Part shown: one piece after another, positions 19,405-26,950 of the stretch | Position numbering within the stretch: position 1 is the stretch's first letter | Layout of the letters: each line of letters begins with the position of its first letter | Source: Agromyces soli | GTDB lineage: Bacteria > Actinomycetota > Actinomycetes > Actinomycetales > Microbacteriaceae | Direction: 5' to 3' | Assembly (NCBI RefSeq): GCF_022811605.1 | Contig: NZ_CP094533.1 | Coordinates: 496,001 to 560,000 of the forward strand | Length of the DNA stretch: 64,000 nucleotides | Notes under the pieces: generated by a model | The model's input: only the letters and a program-made list of their open reading frames with translations | The model's database searches: none | What the model was told of the DNA's origin: nothing | Position numbers and translations under genes: made by a program

Positions 19405-19787
19405 GAGGTGGGGAAGACCTTGCGCCACTCGATGTGGCCGCCGGTCGGCACGAGCGCGGCGATGCGCCGGGCGAGCGCCTCGTCGTCGGTCTCGACGAGG
19501 TAGAAGCCGGAGACGACCTCGCTCGTGTCCGGGTACGGCCCGTCGGAGTAGACCGCGTCGGCCTCGAGGCGATCGCCGGACCCGGGCGTCACGCGGCCGC
19601 CGTACTTCGCGTTCTGCAGGGCGGAGCCGCCGACGAGCCGCGCGCCGAGCCGGGCGACGGCCTCCTGGAACGCCTTGTGCGCGGGGAAGTTCGCCTCCGG
19701 GTCGCCGCCCGGCACCCCCGTGCCCGAGAGGTAGGCGTCGGAGTCCCAGTCGGGTTCGTGGATGAGGTAGACGTACGTGTCGGTCAT
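19401..19787 (-). CDS. YciI/DGPF family protein
   Basis: 128-residue YCII-related (DGPF domain) protein, a small alpha-beta barrel fold. It carries GGSALQNAKYGGRV, VYSDGPYPDTSEVVSGFYLVE (the DGPF-equivalent is DGPY) and the C-terminal GGHIEWRKVF. Located directly upstream of, and overlapping, the ECF42 sigma gene, the standard arrangement for this sigma group. Its biochemical role is unknown; a ligand-sensing or enzymatic partner is proposed in the literature for the family. Confidence 0.85.
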   Translation of the reverse strand: MTDTYVYLIHEPDWDSDAYLSGTGVPGGDPEANFPAHKAFQEAVARLGARLVGGSALQNAKYGGRVTPGSGDRLEADAVYSDGPYPDTSEVVSGFYLVETDDEALARRIAALVPTGGHIEWRKVFPTS

Positions 19788-19820
19788 GGTGTCTCCCAGC
19801 TGTCAGCCCGCTCGCGGGCC

Positions 19821-19848
19821 GTGACGACGATCGTCACACCATGGTGAC
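19821..19848. promoter_or_regulatory. overlapping dyads upstream of yciI-sigma operon
   Basis: GTGACGA-CGA-TCGTCAC (19821-19837) and, immediately after it, an interlocked TCAC-ACCATG-GTGA dyad (19834-19847) lie 34-60 bp before the YciI start. They are the only strong symmetry in the region and are candidate control sites for the ECF42 operon. Confidence 0.35.
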
Positions 19849-19920
19849 GAACTCGGGCCCCGGAAATCGACACCCGGAACGAAACTCGCCCTGTTCAGGC
19901 GTTTCCTCAGATCGATCAGC

Positions 19921-19950
19921 TATACTGGCGGGTCATGCAAAGGAGGTGAC
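19921..19950 (+). promoter_or_regulatory. -10 hexamer and consensus Shine-Dalgarno
   Basis: TATACT at 19921-19926 is a near-consensus -10, and AAAGGAGGTGA ends immediately before the ATG at 19951, matching the anti-SD almost perfectly. Only a few bases separate the ribosome site from the start. No convincing -35 at 16-18 bp. This is the strongest ribosome-binding site in the window. Confidence 0.55.
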
Positions 19951-20199
19951 ATGCGAAGGATCGGAATCATCCCCGCGACCATCATCATCGCGACCTGGGT
20001 GTTCATCATCGGTTTCACGTTCGGCTATCTCGGCCGTCTCGACTCGGGCACGGCGCCCGCGACGGACGGCGCCGCGCTCGCCGGACTCCTCTCCGGCGCT
20101 GCCGCCGTCGCCATCGCCGGCGCGATGCTCATCGCGTTCCGGCTCGTGCGCACCGCCGCTCGCGCGGCCCGGTCGCGCGACGCGAAGCACGCGGGCTAG
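19951..20199 (+). CDS. small two-TM membrane protein
   Basis: 82 residues with two membrane helices (about 5-27 and 42-66) linked by a short loop and a basic cytoplasmic tail RLVRTAARAARSRDAKHAG. No family recognised. The very strong Shine-Dalgarno and a terminator 9 bp downstream of the stop support a real, monocistronic and probably well-translated gene. Confidence 0.7.
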   Translation: MRRIGIIPATIIIATWVFIIGFTFGYLGRLDSGTAPATDGAALAGLLSGAAAVAIAGAMLIAFRLVRTAARAARSRDAKHAG

Positions 20200-20207
20200 C
20201 CCCGAGA

Positions 20208-20264
20208 CCCGGGACCGTCCCGGGAGACCCGGACGCGGGGTCGGCCATCGATGGCCGACCCCGC
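20208..20264. terminator. bidirectional terminator region
   Basis: Two consecutive GC-rich inverted repeats: CCCGGGA-CCG-TCCCGGG (20208-20224) and a perfect 30-bp palindrome at 20235-20264 (arm GCGGGGTCGGCCATC). They sit between the convergent small membrane protein gene and the hexosaminidase gene, ending both. No T tract, as is common in high-GC Actinobacteria. Confidence 0.7.
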
Positions 20265-20297
20265 GTTCCACGTCTCGGCGCCCTGTTCGGCGCGCGT

Positions 20298-21602
20298 TCA
20301 GGCGCTCGCGAGCCCCGCGGTGAGCCGTTCGAGCTCGGCGATGCGCGACGCCCGATCGCGCGGCACGCCGGGAACTCCGGGGCGCTGCTGCTCGAGCCGA
20401 GGCCCGCCCGGCGGGCGGTACCCGACGCCGCGCTCGTCGAGCCAGGCGAGGTACGCGGGCAGCCGGGCGGCGAAGTCGGCCTGATCGAGCGGATGCCCCG
20501 TCCAGGCGACCTCGGCGAACGCGCCGAGCCGCGGGAACACCGCGTAGTCGAGCCGCGCCGGCCCGTCGAGGTGCTCGGCCCAGACGTTCGCCTGCACGCC
20601 GACGACCCGCTCGGCGAACCACTCGGGTTCGGTGGCCGGCACCGGGTCGAACCCGGCCACATCCTCCAGGGCGAGCACGGTGCCGACGGGAATCGGCTCG
20701 GCCGGGTCGTCCGACTGGCGGTAGTCGAAGTAGGTCCAGAGGTCGGGGCAGAGCACGACCTCGTGGCCGAGGCGCGCCCCGAGCCGGGCGCCGACCGGGC
20801 CGCGCCAGGACGCGACGATCGCATCGGGAGCCGGGTCGCGCCCCTCCAGCATCTCGTCCCAGCCGACGGCACGACGTCCGCGGGCGCGGAGCCCGTCGGC
20901 GACGCGGCCGAGGAACCAGGCCTGCAGCTCCTCCTCGTCGGCGATGCCCCGCTCGGCCATGAGCTGCTGCGTGCGCGGGTCGGCGCGCCAGCGGTCCTTG
21001 CGCACCTCGTCGCCGCCGATGCCGACGATCTCGTCGTCGAAGACCTCGCAGAGCTCGTCGAAGACGGTGCCGACGAAGGCGAGGGTCTCCGCTTCGACGT
21101 TCAGCACCTCGTCGCTGATGCCGAAGCGCGTCCACGGCTCGCGCACGCGCCGCGCCACCTCCTCGGCGCCGCCGACCCCGAACTCCGGGTACGCGGCGAG
21201 GATCGCGCTCGCGTGCCCGGGGACGTCGAGCTCGGGCACGACGCGGATGCCCCGCTCCGCCGCGTAGGCGACGAGCTCGCGAAGCTCGGACTGCCGGTAC
21301 CAGCCCTCGTGCGGTACGCCGTCGAGGGTCGATGCGGGCCCGTGGCCGAGCTGCGTCTCGGAACGGCGTCCGCCGAGTTCCGTGAGCCTCGGATACGCGC
21401 GCACCTCGAAGCGCCAGCCCTGATCGTCGGAGAGGTGCAGCTGCAGCACCGTGATCCGATGCGCGGCGAGGAGGTCGACGAAGCGCATGAGCTCGGGCAG
21501 CGGCCGGAAGCGCCGGGCGACGTCGAGCATGACCCCGCGCCAGGCGAAGCGCGGTTCGCCCGCGAAGCGCAGCCCGGCTGCGGGCGGCACGACGGCGCTC
21601 AT
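20298..21602 (-). CDS. GH20 beta-N-acetylhexosaminidase
   Basis: 434-residue glycoside hydrolase family 20 enzyme releasing terminal GlcNAc/GalNAc. The catalytic Asp-Glu pair is in VGIGGDEVRKDRW; the barrel start RGVMLDVARRFRPL, LQLHLSDDQGWRFE, PELDVPGHASA and WDEML are classical. The N-terminal GH20b domain and any signal peptide are missing, so it is short and probably cytoplasmic, acting on imported chitin or murein fragments (inference). The start overlaps the proC stop by 4 bp (ATGA). Confidence 0.92.
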   Translation of the reverse strand: MSAVVPPAAGLRFAGEPRFAWRGVMLDVARRFRPLPELMRFVDLLAAHRITVLQLHLSDDQGWRFEVRAYPRLTELGGRRSETQLGHGPASTLDGVPHEGWYRQSELRELVAYAAERGIRVVPELDVPGHASAILAAYPEFGVGGAEEVARRVREPWTRFGISDEVLNVEAETLAFVGTVFDELCEVFDDEIVGIGGDEVRKDRWRADPRTQQLMAERGIADEEELQAWFLGRVADGLRARGRRAVGWDEMLEGRDPAPDAIVASWRGPVGARLGARLGHEVVLCPDLWTYFDYRQSDDPAEPIPVGTVLALEDVAGFDPVPATEPEWFAERVVGVQANVWAEHLDGPARLDYAVFPRLGAFAEVAWTGHPLDQADFAARLPAYLAWLDERGVGYRPPGGPRLEQQRPGVPGVPRDRASRIAELERLTAGLASA

Positions 21603-22444
21603 GCGCCGGCGGCGAGCTCGCGCGCCCGGGCGAGCGCGGCGTCGGTCGCGCGGGCGAAGATCTCCTCGAGCCCGGCCGATTCGAGCACGGCGACGGCGCG
21701 TTCGGTGGTGCCCTTCGGGCTCGTCACCCGGCGGCGCAGCTCGGCGGGCTCCTCCCCCGAGGCGGCGAGCAGCTCGCTCGCGCCGCGGAAGGTGCCCTGC
21801 ACCATCGTCGCGGCCTGCTCGGCGGTGAAGCCCTTCGCGACGGCCGCCGCGGTGAGCTGCTCGATGAGGTAGAAGACGTACGCCGGGCCCGATCCCGAGA
21901 TCGTGGAGAGCGCGTCGAGCTGCGCCTCGGGCACGACGAGCACCTCGCCGACGGTCTCGAACAACCGCACGACGAGCTCGAGTTCGGCCTCGCTCGAGCG
22001 CGTGCCGGCGGAGACGCCCGTCACGGCCCGGCCGACGACGGCGGGCGTGTTCGGCATGGTGCGGACGACGGCGACGTGCTCGGGCAGGATCGACTCGAAC
22101 GTCGCGACGGTGACGCCGGCGGCGACGGAGACGACGACGGTGCCCGGCTCGAGCGCGTCGGCGATCTCGCGCAGCAGATCCGGCACCATCGCGGGCTTCA
22201 CGGCGACGACGACGAGGCCGGCGCCGGCGACCGCGCGGCGGTTGGCCTCGGCATCCTGCTCCGTCGCGAAGGCGGTGACGCCGGGCAGCTCGGCGAGCTC
22301 GGCGGCCTTCTCGGCGCTGCGGTTGGTGGCACGGATGCCGTCGACGGCGACGCCCGGCTGCAGCAGGCCGTGCAGCACGGCGCGCGCCATGGAGCCGGCG
22401 CCGAGGAACGCGATGACGGGAAGGGAAGGCGCGTCGGCAGTCAT
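21599..22444 (-). CDS. proC: pyrroline-5-carboxylate reductase
   Basis: 281-residue last enzyme of proline synthesis: reduces 1-pyrroline-5-carboxylate with NAD(P)H. The N-terminal Rossmann motif is IAFLGAGSMARAV, followed by AVKPAMVPDLL, MPNTPAVVG, GSGPAYVFYLIEQL and the C-terminal TSPKGTTERAVAVLE signature. ATG at 22444 is preceded at 6 nt by TAGGAT (22451-22456 on this strand), so the mRNA is likely leaderless. It is translationally coupled to the GH20 gene. Confidence 0.95.
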   Translation of the reverse strand: MTADAPSLPVIAFLGAGSMARAVLHGLLQPGVAVDGIRATNRSAEKAAELAELPGVTAFATEQDAEANRRAVAGAGLVVVAVKPAMVPDLLREIADALEPGTVVVSVAAGVTVATFESILPEHVAVVRTMPNTPAVVGRAVTGVSAGTRSSEAELELVVRLFETVGEVLVVPEAQLDALSTISGSGPAYVFYLIEQLTAAAVAKGFTAEQAATMVQGTFRGASELLAASGEEPAELRRRVTSPKGTTERAVAVLESAGLEEIFARATDAALARARELAAGA

Positions 22445-22470
22445 GCGCCCATCCTAGGAGCGGGGCCATC

Positions 22471-22690
22471 AGCGCATCGGGCGCAATCGGCAGAGCCCAT
22501 CACGCTCGCGGCATCCGCGACTCCGAGAATCGATCCATGAGCGCATCGGGCGCAATCGGCAGAGCCCATCACGCTCGCGGCATCCGCGACTCCTAGAATC
22601 GATCCATGAGCGCATCGGGCGCAATCGGCAGAGCCCATCACGCTCGCGGCATCCGCGACTCCTAGAATCGATCCATGAGCGCATCGGGCG
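22471..22690 (+). repeat. 69-bp tandem repeat, three full copies plus start of a fourth
   Basis: Units begin at 22471, 22540 and 22609 with period exactly 69 bp, and the coding start of the next gene (22678-22690) is the beginning of a fourth. Copies are identical apart from G/T at one base: copy 1 has CCGAGAAT where copies 2 and 3 have CCTAGAAT. Each unit contains the first codons of the CDF gene (ATG)AGCGCATCGGGC and its promoter end TAGAATCGATCC. The pre-repeat base is ATC, not ATG, before copy 1. Not CRISPR: no spacers. Confidence 0.95.
22663..22677 (+). promoter_or_regulatory. leaderless promoter and start of CDF gene
   Basis: TAGAAT (22663-22668) is 6 nt before ATG 22675, so transcription probably starts at or next to the A of ATG. 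The same TAGAAT-N6-ATG unit recurs 69 bp upstream (22594 and 22606); the third copy has GAGAAT. No good -35. Confidence 0.6.
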
Positions 22691-23637
22691 GAACCAAAGC
22701 CATCATCGCGGCCTTCCTCGCCAATCTCGGCATCGCGATCACGAAGCTCATCGCGTGGGCGTTCTCGGGTTCGAGCTCGATGCTCGCGGAGGCGGTGCAC
22801 TCCTTCGCCGACTCGGGCAACCAGCTGCTGCTGATCTTCGGCGGCCGCAAGGCCCGGCGCTCGGCCGACAAGGAGCATCCCTTCGGATACGGCCGCGAGC
22901 GCTACGTCTACGCCTTCGTCGTCGCGATCATCCTGTTCTCGGTCGGCGGCCTGTTCTCGATCTACGAGGGCATCGAGAAGATCCAGAACCCGCACCCGCT
23001 CGAGGTGCCGTGGCTGCCGATCCTGGTGCTCGTCATCGCGATCGTGCTCGAGTCGTTCTCGCTGCGCACGGCGATCAAGGAGTCGAACCCGCTGCGCGGC
23101 CGGCAGAGCTGGGTGCAGTTCGTGCGCCGGGCGAAGGCGCCGGAGCTGCCGGTCGTGCTGCTGGAGGATGTCGCGGCGCTGCTCGGCCTCGTCTTCGCCC
23201 TGTTCGGCGTGGGGCTCACGATCCTCACGGGCAATCCGCTGTTCGACGCGATCGGCACGCTCATGATCGGCACGCTGCTGATCATCGTCGCGATCGTGCT
23301 CGGCATCGAGACGAAGAGCCTGCTCGTGGGCGAGGGCGCGAACGACGCCGACGTCGAGAAGATCGAGCAGGCGATCACGGCGGGCCCGGAGATCGAGCGG
23401 ATCATCCACATGAAGACCCTGTACCTCGGCCCGGACGAGCTGCTCGTCGCGGCGAAGCTCGGCTTCGCGGCCGATCAGCGGCTGCTCGAGGTCGCGGCGG
23501 CGACGAACGTGATCGAGCAGCGCATCCGCCAGGCGGTGCCGGCGGCCCGGGTGATCTACATCGAGCCTGACGTCTACGTCGATCCGCACCACACGGCGCC
23601 GCCGACCGACGCGATCGTCATCAAGGGCTTGGAGTAG
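22675..23637 (+). CDS. cation diffusion facilitator (CDF) transporter
   Basis: 320-residue CDF family efflux protein with six membrane helices (residues ~10-220) and a C-terminal cytoplasmic metal-binding domain. The transport-site pairs appear as HSFADSGNQ (HxxxD on TM2) and LLEDVAALLG (ExxD-like, TM5); RKARRSADKEHPFGYGRERY follows TM2 (family HPFGYGR). This is closest to the ZnT9-like CDF subgroup. Likely exports Zn2+, Mn2+ or similar divalent ions; the metal is not deducible. It is expressed from the triplicated promoter/start unit. Confidence 0.9.
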   Translation: MSASGGTKAIIAAFLANLGIAITKLIAWAFSGSSSMLAEAVHSFADSGNQLLLIFGGRKARRSADKEHPFGYGRERYVYAFVVAIILFSVGGLFSIYEGIEKIQNPHPLEVPWLPILVLVIAIVLESFSLRTAIKESNPLRGRQSWVQFVRRAKAPELPVVLLEDVAALLGLVFALFGVGLTILTGNPLFDAIGTLMIGTLLIIVAIVLGIETKSLLVGEGANDADVEKIEQAITAGPEIERIIHMKTLYLGPDELLVAAKLGFAADQRLLEVAAATNVIEQRIRQAVPAARVIYIEPDVYVDPHHTAPPTDAIVIKGLE

Positions 23638-23645
23638 CACCACCA

Positions 23646-23681
23646 CGAGTTGCCCGACTTCCATGGAAGTCGGGCAACTCG
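23646..23681. terminator. palindrome family copy A (terminator position)
   Basis: Perfect 36-bp palindrome, arm CGAGTTGCCCGACTTCCA, 9 bp after the CDF stop and 23 bp before the SDR stop, so it serves both convergent genes. The core TTGCCCGACTT is shared with copies B, C and D (42081, 47411, 47461); here the centre is CCATGG rather than TCATGA, a change that keeps perfect symmetry. Confidence 0.75.
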
Positions 23682-23703
23682 AGGGGGTGCGGGCGAACGC
23701 GAC

Positions 23704-24489
23704 TCAGAAGTGGGTGCCGCCGTCGATGCGCACCTCGGTGCCGGTGATGAAGCGGCCGTCGTCGCTCGCGAGCATCGCGACGACGCTCGCGACGGTCTCG
23801 GGGCCGGCGAAGCCCTGGCCGAGCGCGGGCTGCAGCTTCATGAACAGCATCATGTCGGCGTCCTCGGGGAGGCCGGGGCCCTGGCTCTGCTTGCTCTGGC
23901 CGGAGCCGTCGGTCATGCCGGAGGAGATCGAGCCGGGCTGCACCGCGGTGAAGCGGATGCCCTGCTTCGCGTACTCCGCCGCGAGCGCGTGGGTCATCGA
24001 CTGCACGCCGCCCTTGCTGGCCGCGTACGCCGCCATGTAGGGGTGCGCGAACGCGGCGGAGGTCGAGCTGAAGTTGACCACGGCGGCGCCCTCGCCCTGC
24101 AGCAGCGCGGGGATCGCCTCGCGGATGACGAGGAAGGTGCCGACGAGGTTGACGCGGATGACCTGTTCGAAGGAGTCGAGGCTCGTCTCGTGCGTGTGCG
24201 AGGAGCGCAGGATGCCGGCGGCGTTGACGAGCGCGTCGAGCCCGCCGAGCCACTCCACGGCAGCGGCGACACCGGCGCGGACGGATGCCTCCTCGGCGAT
24301 GTTCATGGTGACGGTGTGCAGGCGCTCGGCGGCGTCGCCGGCCTTGGCGACCGTGTCGGCGAGCCCGGCGTCGCTGACGTCGGCGGCGACGACGCGGCCG
24401 CCCTCGGCGAGCATGCGCAGCACGGTGGCCTGTCCGATGCCGGATCCGCCGCCGGTGACGAGTGCGCGGCGACCTTCGTAGCGGTTCAT
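23704..24489 (-). CDS. SDR family NAD(P)-dependent oxidoreductase
   Basis: 261-residue classical short-chain dehydrogenase. Cofactor motif TGGGSGIG (residues ~12-19), NAAG, catalytic Ser region [15 protein letters not shown] with Tyr/Lys, and the C-terminal [11 protein letters not shown]. The acidic residue after strand 2 (ADVSDAG) suggests NAD(H) preference. ATG at 24489 follows GAAAGGT-type ribosome site. Divergent from a TetR gene with a dyad between them, so it is probably repressed by that TetR. Substrate unknown. Confidence 0.9.
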   Translation of the reverse strand: MNRYEGRRALVTGGGSGIGQATVLRMLAEGGRVVAADVSDAGLADTVAKAGDAAERLHTVTMNIAEEASVRAGVAAAVEWLGGLDALVNAAGILRSSHTHETSLDSFEQVIRVNLVGTFLVIREAIPALLQGEGAAVVNFSSTSAAFAHPYMAAYAASKGGVQSMTHALAAEYAKQGIRFTAVQPGSISSGMTDGSGQSKQSQGPGLPEDADMMLFMKLQPALGQGFAGPETVASVVAMLASDDGRFITGTEVRIDGGTHF

Positions 24490-24542
24490 GATGTTCGACC
24501 TTTCGAGTCCCAGGTGTTTCGCTACACGTTACGCCTACTTGG

Positions 24543-24562
24543 CATGACGTGTCATCTTGTCA
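24543..24562 (-). promoter_or_regulatory. -35 box and dyad operator, SDR/TetR intergenic
   Basis: A 12-bp dyad ATGAC-GT-GTCAT (24544-24555) is followed at 24557-24562 by TTGTCA, which is TTGACA (perfect -35) on the minus strand, one base away. So the dyad falls in the spacer of a promoter reading toward the SDR gene. A good -10 at 17 bp is not evident. Likely TetR operator. Confidence 0.5.
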
Positions 24563-24604
24563 AACACCGCCATGGCTCGCAGTATTTCCCGTACGCTGCC
24601 AGAC

Positions 24605-25228
24605 GTGGAACGCACGCCGACCCTGACCGAGCGCCGCAAGGCGGCGACCCAGCTCGAGATCGCGAAGGCCGCCGCCGTGCGCTTCGCCGAGCACGGCGCC
24701 GATCAGGTCACGGCCGAGTCGATCGCGGCGGCGGCCGGGGTGTCGTTGCGCACCTTCTACCGCTACTTCCGCACGAAGGAGGACGCCGTCGGCCCGCTGC
24801 TCGCGGTCGGCGCGGTCACCTGGCAGGCGGCGCTCGCGGCCTCCGACCCCGGCGACCCGACCGCGGTCTTCCCCGAGCTCATCGCGCACGTGCTGACCCC
24901 GGTCGACGAGGCCGAGCGCGAGGCGCTGCGCTGGACGCACGGCCTGCTCCGCACCGCGGCCGACGACCCGGCGCTGCAGACCGTCTGGCACCGGGTGAAC
25001 CACGACTCCGAGACGCGCCTGCGCGCGATCATCGCCGAGCTCGCCGGCGCCGGGGCGGACCCGTTCGAGGTGCGGCTGCTCGCCGCGGCCGCGACCGACG
25101 CGATCCGCCTCGGGCTCGAGGAGTGGGCCGCGGGCGACGAGGATCCCGACGGTTCCGGGGGCGTGCCCGCCGCGCTCGCCGGGCGGGCCTTCGCTCAGCT
25201 GTCGAGCGGCATCTCGCTCGGCGGCTGA
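24605..25228 (+). CDS. TetR/AcrR family transcriptional regulator
   Basis: 207-residue repressor. N-terminal [41 protein letters not shown] (the ITAxxIAxxAGVSxxTFYRYF signature), with a C-terminal ligand-binding domain and a MftR-like layout. GTG at 24605 is chosen because TERRKAATQ begins 10 residues later and TACGCT (24592-24597) lies 7 nt upstream, the leaderless spacing used by other genes here; an in-frame ATG at 24572 is the alternative. The 3' end overlaps the convergent tadA by 34 bp. Confidence 0.85.
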   Translation: MERTPTLTERRKAATQLEIAKAAAVRFAEHGADQVTAESIAAAAGVSLRTFYRYFRTKEDAVGPLLAVGAVTWQAALAASDPGDPTAVFPELIAHVLTPVDEAEREALRWTHGLLRTAADDPALQTVWHRVNHDSETRLRAIIAELAGAGADPFEVRLLAAAATDAIRLGLEEWAAGDEDPDGSGGVPAALAGRAFAQLSSGISLGG

Positions 25229-25725
25229 GCCGGGCGGCCGTCGGCCGAGTCGGGCCCGGCCGGGCGGTGCTCGGCGCCGCCGAAGAAGCCGAGCAGTTGC
25301 GCCGCCGCGGCGTCGGCCTCCACCCCGCCGTAGACCTCGACCCGGTGGTTCAGCCGGCGATCGCGCAGCACGTCGTAGAGGGAGCCAGCGGCCCCCGCCT
25401 TCTCGTCCCAGGCGCCGAACACGACGGTCGGCACGCGCGCGGCGAGGATCGCGCCGGCGCACATCACGCAGGGCTCGAGCGTGACGACGAGGGTGCAGCC
25501 CTCGAGCCGCCACTCGCCGCGCGCGGCCGCCGCGTCGCGGAGCGCGAGCACCTCGGCGTGCGCCGTCGGATCGCCGGTCAGCTCACGCTCGTTGCGCCGC
25601 TCGGCGATGACGCGGCCCTCGGCGTCGAGCACGACGGCCCCCACCGGCACGTCGCCCGAGCTCAGGGCCTCCTCGGCGACGGCGAGCGCGCGACGCATCC
25701 ACTCCCGGTGCTCCGCCCGCTCCAT
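25195..25725 (-). CDS. tadA: tRNA adenosine(34) deaminase TadA
   Basis: Zinc deaminase converting wobble A34 to inosine in tRNA-Arg(ACG). The catalytic motif is [12 protein letters not shown] (His56, Glu58) with PCVMC (Cys86, Cys89), and the substrate-binding [15 protein letters not shown] follows. 176 residues, with a short extra C-terminal tail ([15 protein letters not shown]) beyond the usual ~150. Its substrate tRNA-Arg(ACG) is in the same window at 41878-41953. Divergent from upp; convergent overlap with the TetR gene. Confidence 0.94.
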   Translation of the reverse strand: MERAEHREWMRRALAVAEEALSSGDVPVGAVVLDAEGRVIAERRNERELTGDPTAHAEVLALRDAAAARGEWRLEGCTLVVTLEPCVMCAGAILAARVPTVVFGAWDEKAGAAGSLYDVLRDRRLNHRVEVYGGVEADAAAAQLLGFFGGAEHRPAGPDSADGRPAQPPSEMPLDS

Positions 25726-25772
25726 CCGCGCCCTCCGCTCGATCCGCTCTCGGCTGCCACGCTACCGCGCCG

Positions 25773-25785
25773 TAGAATCGGGGCC
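25773..25785 (+). promoter_or_regulatory. leaderless upp promoter
   Basis: TAGAAT at 25773-25778, then 7 nt, then ATG 25786. There is no ribosome-binding site in the gap, supporting a leaderless transcript. -35 not clear. Confidence 0.55.
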
Positions 25786-26418
25786 ATGCGAGTCCACGTG
25801 GCGGATCACCCGCTCATCACCCACAAGCTGACGGTGCTCCGCGACCGCGAGACCCCCTCGCCGGTGTTCCGCTCCCTCGTCGAAGAGCTCATGACGCTCC
25901 TCGCCTACGAGGGCACCCGTGGCGTCCGCGTCACCGAGGTCGAGATCGAGACGCCCGTCGCCGTGACGACCGGCGTGCGCATCGCCGAGCCGAAGCCGCT
26001 CATCGTGCCGATCCTGCGCGCCGGGCTCGGCATGCTCGAGGGCATGGTCAAGCTGCTGCCGAGCGCCGAGGTGGGCTTCCTCGGCATGGCCCGCGACGAG
26101 GAGACGCTGCAGCCGACGACCTACGCCGAGCGCCTGCCCGACGACCTCAGCAACCGGCAGTGCTTCGTGCTCGACCCGATGCTCGCGACGGGCGGATCGC
26201 TCATCGCGGCGATCGACTTCCTGCTCGCGCGCGGCGCGACCGACGTGACCGCCATCTGCATCCTCGCCGCCCCCGAAGGCCTGAAGGCCGTCGAGGAGGC
26301 GCTGCACGGCCGCGAGGTCACCGTGGTGCTCGGCGCCGTCGACGAGCGCCTGAATGAGCAGGGCTTCATCGTGCCCGGCCTCGGCGACGCCGGCGACCGG
26401 CTCTACGGCACCGTCTGA
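25786..26418 (+). CDS. upp: uracil phosphoribosyltransferase
   Basis: 210-residue pyrimidine salvage enzyme forming UMP from uracil and PRPP. Motifs: [13 protein letters not shown] at the N-terminus, [14 protein letters not shown], the PRPP loop [18 protein letters not shown], and the uracil-binding end [14 protein letters not shown]. Length and order are typical. ATG 25786 follows a TAGAAT leaderless promoter, and a strong palindromic terminator lies 22 bp after the stop. Confidence 0.97.
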   Translation: MRVHVADHPLITHKLTVLRDRETPSPVFRSLVEELMTLLAYEGTRGVRVTEVEIETPVAVTTGVRIAEPKPLIVPILRAGLGMLEGMVKLLPSAEVGFLGMARDEETLQPTTYAERLPDDLSNRQCFVLDPMLATGGSLIAAIDFLLARGATDVTAICILAAPEGLKAVEEALHGREVTVVLGAVDERLNEQGFIVPGLGDAGDRLYGTV

Positions 26419-26439
26419 GTCATCCCCTTCCCCTGTTCG

Positions 26440-26471
26440 ACGACGGGCGCCTCGATCGAGGCGCCCGTCGT
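26440..26471 (+). terminator. upp terminator palindrome
   Basis: Perfect 32-bp palindrome (arm ACGACGGGCGCCTCGA) 21 bp after the upp stop, followed by GCTATACGC. Long stem without a poly-T tract, the style seen elsewhere in this window. Confidence 0.7.
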
Positions 26472-26656
26472 GCTATACGCGAAGGATCTTCGAGCAGGGG
26501 CCCGTCGCTTCGCGACCGGCTTGCAGAAGATTTTTTCTCGGCGCGCTTGATCGCCGATTCTTCGACCGTTGACCGCGGCGGGCGAGAGGGTTTCGTGGCG
26601 GCCGGATGCCGATGCACCGCGTGCGACGTCACACCCCGTCATCCACCGGTCACGAA

Positions 26657-26692
26657 TTGACACATGCTCGCGGCTCCGATTGACTCTCCACC
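26657..26692 (+). promoter_or_regulatory. promoter of Cys-rich leader peptide
   Basis: Perfect -35 TTGACA at 26657-26662, 17-bp spacer, -10-like TTGACT at 26680-26685, and ATG at 26693, 7 nt later. Transcription should begin at or one base before the ATG, giving a leaderless mRNA for the peptide. Confidence 0.55.
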
Positions 26693-26794
26693 ATGACCGA
26701 CACCGCACGCACCCTGACCACCCGCGAGGTGAACAGGACTGCCGACATGATGATGTCGGCGCGTGCAGGCATGTGTTGTCGAATGTGCCGCTGA
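26693..26794 (+). CDS. 33-aa Cys-rich leader peptide (candidate attenuator uORF)
   Basis: Short open frame beginning MTDTARTLTTREVNR and ending GMCCRMCR, with two consecutive Cys codons (TGT TGT) and a third Cys three codons later. No Shine-Dalgarno; the promoter places the transcript start at the ATG. An 8-bp-arm hairpin GCCGACAT-GATG-ATGTCGGC (26741-26760) lies inside the coding part. A second hairpin GACCCCG-CCGA-CGGGGTC (26901-26918) lies between it and the winged-helix gene 156 bp downstream. This resembles mycobacterial leaderless polycysteine uORFs that sense cysteine supply. Too short to be certain. Confidence 0.45.
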   Translation: MTDTARTLTTREVNRTADMMMSARAGMCCRMCR

Positions 26795-26950
26795 CCCGCG
26801 ACCTCTTCGCCGAGTCCCGCCGCCGATCCGCATCCAGATCGCCCGGACTCCTCTGAGTCGCCGCCCAGGCGCTCGCCCGGCCCACTCCGGCCAGTTCGCA
26901 GACCCCGCCGACGGGGTCGATCGCTGCACCCGCAACGCAAGGAATCCGTC

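Noticed and set aside
22471-22690. 69-bp repeats resembling a CRISPR array
   Set aside because: Units are contiguous with no unique spacers, contain a promoter and start codon, and no cas genes are near.
22471-22690. Repeat-containing minus-strand open frame with repeated MRSWIDSRSR blocks
   Set aside because: It is only the antisense of the tandem promoter unit, with no ribosome site or family match.
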